Below are positions 1 through 5,105 of a DNA stretch of 5,615 nucleotides, in pieces. The position numbers were made by a program, and so were the translations under genes. Source of the DNA: Bacteroidota bacterium (GTDB lineage Bacteria > Bacteroidota > Bacteroidia > Chitinophagales > Chitinophagaceae); the NCBI GenBank assembly GCA_023411775.1, contig JAEYOL010000043.1, forward strand, positions 1 to 5,615. The letters are read 5' to 3'. Position 1 is the stretch's first letter, and each line of letters starts with the position of its first letter. Under the pieces are notes generated by a model. It ran no database searches. It saw only the letters and a program-made list of their open reading frames with translations, and was not told the origin of the DNA.

Positions 1-261
1 GAAATATTTCAGGATAAGCAGGAACAATGCCGGCATGATCCAGCCGCCAAAAGCAAAGTGAGAATGTGCATGTAAAACATTCTTGTAAGTAAAAATCCCG
101 ATAGGGAAAATCGGATAGGCTCGCAGCCATAATCCTACCACCGCAAGTATCAGAAAGTTGACCAGGCACAGCTGTAACAGCACCTTTAGCAAATGCTGGT
201 AATTTATTCCCACATTTTCGGTACTGGCACCAACCATGATTTTCTTTAACGATAAACTCAT
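1..261 (-). CDS. Multi-pass membrane protein with HAHSHF motif, partial (N-terminus only)
   Basis: An open frame of 87 codons runs from an ATG at 261-259 leftward off the window edge without a stop. The purine-rich AGGATAGG directly before this ATG supports the start; a second in-frame ATG lies at 237-235. After a polar N-terminus of about 25 residues comes a hydrophobic segment (about residues 26-43, LLQLCLVNFLILAVVGLW), a short loop, then HAHSHFAFGGWIMPALF at about residues 65-81, where a second membrane helix begins. Histidines at the start of a helix followed by an aromatic-glycine-tryptophan run look like haem or metal ligands. From memory, similar HxHSHFAFxGW segments occur in Bacteroidota membrane proteins annotated as haem-copper-oxidase-subunit-I-like or hypothetical. 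That family call is tentative because only the first fifth or so of such a protein would be visible. It is transcribed divergently from the three-gene cluster to its right. Confidence 0.6.
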   Translation of the reverse strand, partial: MSLSLKKIMVGASTENVGINYQHLLKVLLQLCLVNFLILAVVGLWLRAYPIFPIGIFTYKNVLHAHSHFAFGGWIMPALFLLILKYF

Positions 262-322
262 CCTATCCTGCAAAGAACGCTATTTCCGGAGGGCATTGGA
301 TCTACAGGAATCACTCGTCAAT

Positions 323-336
323 ATGATTAGAATCAT
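323..336. promoter_or_regulatory. Perfect palindrome ATGATT-AG-AATCAT, candidate operator
   Basis: Two 6-base arms, ATGATT and AATCAT, are exact reverse complements around a 2-base AG centre. The site lies in the 123-base gap between two divergent genes and ends 8 bases before the -33-like TTGTTG of the rightward promoter, so a dimeric regulator bound here could act on either gene. The ATGAT/ATCAT half-sites recall Fur-family boxes, but the spacing (4 bases between those pentamers) does not match the classical 1-base Fur core. The assignment to any regulator family is inference. Confidence 0.4.
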
Positions 337-344
337 TGACAACC

Positions 345-378
345 TTGTTGATTTTAAAATCCCCATCTTATACCTTTG
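345..378 (+). promoter_or_regulatory. Bacteroidota-type promoter (-33 TTG / -7 TAnnTTTG)
   Basis: TACCTTTG at 371-378 matches the Bacteroidota -7 consensus TAnnTTTG exactly, and TTGTTG at 345-350 supplies a -33-like TTG 20 bases upstream, within the usual spacing. It reads rightward into the small membrane protein gene. Transcription would be expected to begin about 4-7 bases after the -7 element, at roughly 382-385, which puts the start site at or just before the ATG at 385. The mRNA would then be almost or fully leaderless. Confidence 0.55.
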
Positions 379-384
379 TGGTGG

Positions 385-759
385 ATGAAGTTTATTACTG
401 TTTCGATATTGATCCTTTTGCTATTAACACAGACATTCAGTACCTGGTTTGTAGTGATGGCATTCAGGCTCAATAGGGAATACATTGCAAATAATTTTTG
501 CGAAAACCGGACGAAGCCGCAACTGAATTGCAAGGGGAATTGTGTACTGATGAAGAAGATGAAGCAGGAAGCAGAAAAGGAAAAGCAGGCGCCCGGTGCA
601 TTGAAGATTGAGATCAATGCAAATTTTCTTACCATGTCATCTTTCTCCGGCCTTCTTGAGTTGCCGGTTTTTGATTCGCAAACATCCTGGACTGCTATTT
701 TCCGCAGTGGTCATCCTGTCGACAGGTCCCTGGCCGTTTTCCATCCGCCATCGATCTAG
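385..759 (+). CDS. Small membrane-anchored protein with CENRTKPxxxCxGxC motif
   Basis: A 124-residue protein with one N-terminal hydrophobic segment (about residues 4-26), either an uncleaved anchor or a signal peptide, followed by a polar, probably periplasmic part. Residues 39-53 hold three cysteines, C39-x9-C49-x3-C53, in the context CENRTKPQLNCKGNC; a lysine/glutamate-rich, possibly helical stretch follows (57-68). I recognise the EYIA-x3-CENRxKP-x3-CxGxC pattern as one seen in small uncharacterised Bacteroidota proteins encoded beside TonB receptors, but I know of no demonstrated function. The cysteines would suit metal binding or a disulfide. The ATG at 385 is chosen over the upstream in-frame TTG at 376 because that TTG lies inside the promoter -7 element. 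It is the first gene of the apparent cluster, 101 bases before the receptor gene. A role as accessory factor for the receptor is inference. Confidence 0.8.
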   Translation: MKFITVSILILLLLTQTFSTWFVVMAFRLNREYIANNFCENRTKPQLNCKGNCVLMKKMKQEAEKEKQAPGALKIEINANFLTMSSFSGLLELPVFDSQTSWTAIFRSGHPVDRSLAVFHPPSI

Positions 760-806
760 GCTTCAACATCTTCTTTTTACCTCATTATTAATGGATGAAT
801 AGTGTT

Positions 807-829
807 GTTACACACAGAGAATGTGTAGC
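807..829 (+). repeat. Inverted repeat / possible mRNA hairpin before the receptor gene
   Basis: TACACA (809-814) and TGTGTA (822-827) are perfect inverted repeats around a 7-base loop. The stem extends outward by one G-T wobble and one G-C pair to 807-829. It sits in the 101-base gap between the small protein gene and the TonB receptor gene, which has no recognisable TAnnTTTG promoter of its own, so a hairpin inside a shared transcript is plausible. It lacks a following T-run and is not a convincing terminator. It could tune receptor expression or mRNA stability, or be an operator. Confidence 0.35.
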
Positions 830-860
830 AGGTATGCATCCCATGTAAAATATTATCACT

Positions 861-3197
861 ATGTCCCGTATTTATATACTATCTGCGATGATCTTAATGG
901 TTTTTGCTCCCATCGCTGTTTTAGGTCAGCAAGTATTCAAAGGAAAAGTCATTGATGCTGCAACAAAACAACCCATTGCCGGCGCTTCCATTCATTGTTC
1001 TGCAGGCTGCAGCTGCGGTTGTGCTACTGATGCTGCAGGTGAGTTTGAATTGAAGCCAAAAAAGAACTGCTGCGATCTTTTTAATGTAAGTTCTGTAGGC
1101 TACCAGCCCATGACCATACAATGGTTGCAACCCATGACGGTGATCAGTCTTCAACAGGAGGGTTATTCACTCCAGGAAGTGGTGGTAACTGCCAATCGCG
1201 AAGCTGTCAAGCGCTCGCTGGCACCCGTTGCCATCATTGCTATTTCTTCAAAAATGATACAGGAGGCAAGACCTGTAAGCATTGACCAGGTGCTCAATAA
1301 AGTTAGCGGTGTTTATATGGTCAATCTCGGCAACGAGCAACATAGCATGAGCATCCGGCAGCCCATGACAACCAAAAGCCTTTTTCTATACCTCGAAGAC
1401 GGGGTGCCAATTCGTACAACCGGCCTGTTCAATCATAATGCATTGCTCGAACTGAACATGGCGGCGGTAAAAAATATTGAGGTGATCAAAGGACCTTCCT
1501 CTGCACTCTATGGGAGCGAAGCAATCGGCGGGGTGGTCAATTTTATCAGCCAGACACCTTCAGATATCCCGGTGGCAAAACTGACATTGCAGGGTAACGA
1601 CATCGGTTACAAAAGAGCCGATCTGCAAACAGGATACAAAAAAGGAAAATGGGGATTTGGTCTGAACGGTTATTATGCCAGCAAGAACAACGGTTTCATT
1701 GACTATACGGATTTCAAAAAAGTTATTCTTAGTGGACGGGTTGACTATGAAGTAAGTAAGAAAACTTCCCTTAACGGTAGCTTTACCTACCTGGATTACA
1801 ATAGTGACATGTGGGGAAGTATTGACAGCAGCGGATTTGCGAACAGGTCGTTTTCGAGCCGGCAGACATTTACATATCGGGATGTACAGGCATTTCGTGC
1901 CAAAACTATGATCAATCATAGTTGGAACGAGCGTAGTAAATCGACCGTTTCAATTATATACCGCGATAACACTATTGGGCAAAATCCTGCTTATGCGATA
2001 AAGGATGATTATCGTCGTTTGCAAAATGGCAGCTGGGCTGGTGATAAAACCCGTGCTCATGGCGAGATTAATGAGGCGGGCTTTAAAAGCTATGCGCTGG
2101 TTATTCAACACAGGCAAAACTTTAACTGGAAGAAAGCAACTCTTATCGGAGGCGCCAGCGTGGACATTAGTCCATCAACCTATTCCGCCCATTATATCAG
2201 GATATTGAAGGATACAGCTTCCTCAAAGTATGTAAGTTACCAGGCGCCCGATAGCATACTGACACATTATAAAAGCGGGATCAGCAACTATGCGGGATTT
2301 CTCAATTTTGAGGTGAGCCCCATAGAGAAGCTAAGATTGGTGGCATCTGTTCGGTATGATATGTTTCGCTATGACTTTGACAATTATCTTGCCCCGTCCG
2401 CTTATAGCGGTTCTCCGGATACTATCAACCTTTTCCGTAGACTCAGTCCTAAGATTGGCTTCACTTACAATTTCACAAACCGTGTGGGGCTGTACGCTAA
2501 TTACAGTGAAGGATTTGTACCACCGCAGATCACAGAAATGTACAAGGGTATAAAAGTGCCCGAGCTGACCCCGTCTGTGTTTTATAATTACGAAGCCGGT
2601 GGATGGGCAGAGATTGTAAAGGGAAAACTGAGTGCGGATATCAGTCTCTACCGGCTCGATGGAACCAATGAGATCATATCGGTGCGAATGGATGATGGCA
2701 GCTCCCGTAACATGAATGCGGGCAGAACAAGACATTTGGGCATAGAGCTGGGTATGAATGCCAGCCCGTTAAATACAATTAGCATCAGGTTTAGCAGTGC
2801 CTTAAGTAAACACCGTTTTATTGAGTTTGTCGAAAAGGGAGTTTCCTATAATCGGCTTGAGATGAATAACGCACCACGTTGGATGCATAATGCAGAGATA
2901 TGGTACAAGCCTGCATTTATCAGGGGGATTAGACTTGGCTTGGAATGGCAAAAGCTGGGTAGTTACTATATGGATCCACTTAATACGGTGAAATATGAAG
3001 GCTTTGATGCCTTTAACCTGCGCGTCGCTTATAAGTGGAAAAGCCTGGAACTATGGGTGAACATGATGAATGTGACAGATCGATATTATGCTTACACAAG
3101 TTCAAAAAGCAATTCTGGTTATAACTACACACCTGCTGAGCCCCGGCATTTCAATATGGGCATTGCTTATGATTTCGGTCATCTATTAAAGAAATAA
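861..3197 (+). CDS. TonB-dependent outer-membrane receptor with cysteine-rich N-terminal domain
   Basis: A complete 778-residue receptor for active uptake across the outer membrane. A signal peptide covers residues 1-22 (cleavage probably before QQ at 23-24). Residues about 24-98 form a carboxypeptidase-regulatory-like domain (FKGKVIDAATKQPIAGASI, then a VSSVGY strand), followed by a TonB-box-like EVVVTA at 106-111. The plug occupies about 115-235, with LYLEDGVPIRTTG and the typical end IEVIKGPSSALYGSEAIGG (206-224). The rest, about 240-778, is the beta-barrel, including the common YSEGFVPP segment. Oddities: six cysteines, at 46, 50, 52, 54, 70 and 71, all in the N-terminal domain and none seen in the barrel. 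The plug also has HSMSIRQPM at 161-169, whose H-x-M and following Met could be soft-metal ligands. The C-terminus is FGHLLKK rather than ending in an aromatic residue. The substrate is not shown; copper or another thiophilic metal is inferred. The lipoprotein gene follows after 2 bases. Confidence 0.95.
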   Translation: MSRIYILSAMILMVFAPIAVLGQQVFKGKVIDAATKQPIAGASIHCSAGCSCGCATDAAGEFELKPKKNCCDLFNVSSVGYQPMTIQWLQPMTVISLQQEGYSLQEVVVTANREAVKRSLAPVAIIAISSKMIQEARPVSIDQVLNKVSGVYMVNLGNEQHSMSIRQPMTTKSLFLYLEDGVPIRTTGLFNHNALLELNMAAVKNIEVIKGPSSALYGSEAIGGVVNFISQTPSDIPVAKLTLQGNDIGYKRADLQTGYKKGKWGFGLNGYYASKNNGFIDYTDFKKVILSGRVDYEVSKKTSLNGSFTYLDYNSDMWGSIDSSGFANRSFSSRQTFTYRDVQAFRAKTMINHSWNERSKSTVSIIYRDNTIGQNPAYAIKDDYRRLQNGSWAGDKTRAHGEINEAGFKSYALVIQHRQNFNWKKATLIGGASVDISPSTYSAHYIRILKDTASSKYVSYQAPDSILTHYKSGISNYAGFLNFEVSPIEKLRLVASVRYDMFRYDFDNYLAPSAYSGSPDTINLFRRLSPKIGFTYNFTNRVGLYANYSEGFVPPQITEMYKGIKVPELTPSVFYNYEAGGWAEIVKGKLSADISLYRLDGTNEIISVRMDDGSSRNMNAGRTRHLGIELGMNASPLNTISIRFSSALSKHRFIEFVEKGVSYNRLEMNNAPRWMHNAEIWYKPAFIRGIRLGLEWQKLGSYYMDPLNTVKYEGFDAFNLRVAYKWKSLELWVNMMNVTDRYYAYTSSKSNSGYNYTPAEPRHFNMGIAYDFGHLLKK

Positions 3198-3199
3198 AA

Positions 3200-4417
3200 A
3201 TGAACATCAGGATCATATTTTTATTAATGACAACCGCGGGATTTCTTTTTTCCTGCGTCAGCAGGGAGAACTCAATTCCAGCAATGCCCGGGGTAGGGAT
3301 AAGCGTGGATTCTATGAGCGGTAGCTGTCCATTTCTCACAAAAGATAACGAAGGAAATATCGTATTAAGCTGGGCGAGGTCCACGAGCGATACCAGTGCG
3401 TTATTTTGTTATACTATTATTGATAAAAACACCAGGCAACCCCGTAATACGATTACTATTCCTGCAAGTGTAAACATGCTGCCCCATTCGGAGAACCTGC
3501 CCAAGATTGTATTCAAGCCATCGGGTGAGATCATTGCGTTGTGGGGTGTACATAATCCTGCTGCTGCAAATAAGTATGCCGGCCTGGTATACTACAGCCA
3601 GTCTTTCGACAATGGATTGAATTGGACGAATGCTAAACCATTGGTTACTGATTCGAATGGATTTGACCAGCGATATTATGATGTGGCACTACTACCCTCT
3701 GGCGAAGCTGCCATCATCTGGCTGGACAATCGTAAGTCTTCGCGGCTGGAAGGTTCAGCCATTTATTATGCGCGTACCGAAGGCAAAAATGGATTTCAGA
3801 ACGAGAAAAAGATCAGTGAGGCATGCTGCCCCTGCTGTCGTACCGATCTGTATGTTGATAGCAAAGCAGGTGTTCATGTATTGTATCGTGGTATTATCAA
3901 TGATAGTATCAGGGATATGCTTCATAGTGTGTCGATGGATGAGGGCGAGAGTTTTTCGGAGCCAAAACTGATCAGCGCCGATAACTGGGTAATACATGGC
4001 TGCCCACATACCGGCCCGGCTATGACTGAGAATCAATCGGGTCTTCATTTTGCATGGTATACGGGAGCGGGACCAAAGGGTTGCTTCTACACACGCTCGG
4101 TCGACAATGGTCAAAGTTTTTTTCAGAATGATCACGTCAGCGACCGGGGATCTCATCCGCAACTTGTAGCGCTTGCTTCAGGTGAACTGCTACTTACCTG
4201 GGACGAGCCTGTACAAATGTTGGGAAAATCCACACGAGGTATTGCCATTGAAAGAAGATCAGCGGAAGGTTTGAGTATTGCGAAACATATCATTACACCT
4301 GACAGTCTCGAAGCTTCGTATCCCGTCATCGCGCACCAGGACGAAGAGGTTGCGGTAGTGGCTTATACTGTGAAGAAGAAAAATCAACCCTATGTCATGT
4401 ACCAGGTGATACAATGA
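3200..4417 (+). CDS. BNR-repeat (sialidase-fold-like) lipoprotein with CCPCC and HGCPH motifs
   Basis: A 405-residue lipoprotein: the signal peptide ends in the lipobox LFSC with Cys19 as the lipidation site. The body shows Asp-box (BNR) repeats of the form S-x-D-x-G-x-x-W/F at 135-142 (SFDNGLNW), 245-252 (SMDEGESF) and 300-307 (SVDNGQSF), and a degenerate one near 191-199. This is the signature of a sialidase-type beta-propeller. It also has CCPCCRTD (cysteines 209, 210, 212, 213) and WVIHGCPHTGP (His266, Cys268, His270). I recall related proteins in other bacteria with a CxCCR and GCPxSGP pair at the same places, usually named sialidase-like. I do not see evidence for glycosidase activity; the clustered Cys/His suggest metal binding or a structural site. 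Its ATG starts 2 bases after the receptor stop, which implies co-transcription and probably translational coupling. A role as surface or periplasmic partner of the receptor is inference. Confidence 0.88.
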   Translation: MNIRIIFLLMTTAGFLFSCVSRENSIPAMPGVGISVDSMSGSCPFLTKDNEGNIVLSWARSTSDTSALFCYTIIDKNTRQPRNTITIPASVNMLPHSENLPKIVFKPSGEIIALWGVHNPAAANKYAGLVYYSQSFDNGLNWTNAKPLVTDSNGFDQRYYDVALLPSGEAAIIWLDNRKSSRLEGSAIYYARTEGKNGFQNEKKISEACCPCCRTDLYVDSKAGVHVLYRGIINDSIRDMLHSVSMDEGESFSEPKLISADNWVIHGCPHTGPAMTENQSGLHFAWYTGAGPKGCFYTRSVDNGQSFFQNDHVSDRGSHPQLVALASGELLLTWDEPVQMLGKSTRGIAIERRSAEGLSIAKHIITPDSLEASYPVIAHQDEEVAVVAYTVKKKNQPYVMYQVIQ

Positions 4418-4445
4418 TTCTGGGTTATAAAAGTGCACAAATGGT

Positions 4446-4928
4446 TTATAGCTGTGACACGATGGGCAAACTATCCGTTGGCTCGACAGGCAGGTTGGAG
4501 AAAATAAGCTGCTGGTTATAGATGATCTCCCATGTCACCGGCAGCGCTTTCTTCAACATATGGCTGACACCACATATTTTTTCCTGTGAATCGGTGATGG
4601 CCTGTAGTGTAGGTTGCTGATCTTCGGGGCGGCCGTTAATATCATAGACCATATGAATGGCTACATACTCCAGCGGTTGTTGTTTGCTAAGTTCCCCGGT
4701 TACTTTCATACTAAAATCATACGGAGCCAGTCCCGCTTTTCGTAGCAGTGCCACAACATCCATCCCGGTGCAGCCCGATAGTGCGGTAAGGATAAATGGC
4801 TTGGGAATTGGGCCATTATCTTCCCCACCTACCCGGGATGGCGCATCCATGACAACTGTGTGGCCATTTACAAGTGCATTGAATTGCATTTTGCCCATCC
4901 ATTGTGTTTCAATTTCATGTTTTGCCAT
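4446..4928 (-). CDS. OsmC family protein (probable thiol peroxidase)
   Basis: A 160-residue cytoplasmic protein of the OsmC/Ohr superfamily, which reduces organic or other hydroperoxides through a pair of reactive cysteines. Both are visible: Cys53 in the helix context LTALSGCTGMDVV and Cys119 in SQEKICGVSHML. The segment GGEDNGPIPKPF just before the first cysteine is typical of the family, and so is the length. It belongs to the general OsmC-like (YhfA-like) branch by appearance; which peroxide it uses cannot be told. The ATG at 4928 is preferred: an upstream in-frame GTG at 4973 would add 15 residues (MVTFFYTFDVTKTQV) that are not family-like. It converges on the lipoprotein gene, whose stop lies 28 bases away, and diverges from the RIC gene across a 177-base gap. 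No clear promoter was found; CACTTTTG (minus strand, 4956-4949) is one mismatch from a -7 element but lacks a -33 partner. Confidence 0.92.
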   Translation of the reverse strand: MAKHEIETQWMGKMQFNALVNGHTVVMDAPSRVGGEDNGPIPKPFILTALSGCTGMDVVALLRKAGLAPYDFSMKVTGELSKQQPLEYVAIHMVYDINGRPEDQQPTLQAITDSQEKICGVSHMLKKALPVTWEIIYNQQLIFSNLPVEPTDSLPIVSQL

Positions 4929-5043
4929 GACCTGTGTTTTTGTCACATCAAAAGTGTAAAAGAAAGTTACCACGCGTTATAACTTAGATCACCTGCTGGT
5001 TTGAAATAATATGATTTTCGTCAGTTGGCGTAAAATCCATCCA

Positions 5044-5071
5044 TAATAAAAGTATTTGAATGCTTTTATTA
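5044..5071. promoter_or_regulatory. 28-bp near-perfect palindrome upstream of the RIC gene, candidate operator
   Basis: TAATAAAAG (5044-5052) and CTTTTATTA (5063-5071) are perfect 9-base inverted repeats. The 10 bases between them, TATTTGAATG, are themselves mostly palindromic, so 12 of 14 base pairs match over the full 28 bases. It ends 1 base before the -7-like element TAAGTTTG and lies in the gap between the divergent OsmC and RIC genes. The size and symmetry fit a dimeric repressor or activator site. RIC genes elsewhere are often controlled by NO-sensing regulators such as NsrR or Crp/Fnr-type proteins; the ATTTGAAT centre only loosely resembles an NsrR box, so the regulator is unassigned. 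Confidence 0.5.
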
Positions 5072-5072
5072 G

Positions 5073-5080
5073 TAAGTTTG
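5073..5080 (+). promoter_or_regulatory. Bacteroidota -7 element (TAnnTTTG) before the RIC gene
   Basis: TAAGTTTG matches TAnnTTTG exactly and lies 25 bases before the ATG at 5106, giving a leader of roughly 20 bases. No TTG is found at the usual distance upstream; the nearest TTTG (5055-5058) leaves only 14 bases between the elements. A promoter with a poor -33 element may rely on an activator, and the adjoining palindrome would be well placed for one. This reading is inference. Confidence 0.4.
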
Positions 5081-5105
5081 TTTTTGAATTCTATCATCTT
5101 AAAAT

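Noticed and set aside
376..384. Extension of the small protein to a TTG start at 376 (127 residues)
   Set aside because: The TTG is part of the TAnnTTTG promoter element, and the ATG at 385 gives a normal MKF... start to the signal or anchor segment.
996..1073. Receptor cysteine cluster as a ferredoxin-type iron-sulfur motif
   Set aside because: The spacing C-x3-C-x-C-x-C does not fit CxxCxxCxxxC, and the domain is exported to the periplasm, where such clusters are unlikely.
2331..2735. 134-codon minus-strand frame inside the receptor gene
   Set aside because: It lies wholly inside a clear receptor coding region and its product has no recognisable family features; a shadow frame.
3755..4162. 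135-codon minus-strand frame inside the lipoprotein gene
   Set aside because: Opposite-strand shadow of the BNR lipoprotein with an unlikely composition and no domain pattern.
4423..4453. Hairpin TATAAA/TTTATA between the convergent lipoprotein and OsmC genes as a shared terminator
   Set aside because: The stem is AT-rich and needs wobble pairs, has a 13-base loop and no T-run, and overlaps the OsmC stop; too weak to call.
4929..4973. GTG start giving the OsmC protein 15 more residues
   Set aside because: The added residues are not family-like, and MAKHEIETQW from the ATG at 4928 fits the usual OsmC N-terminus.
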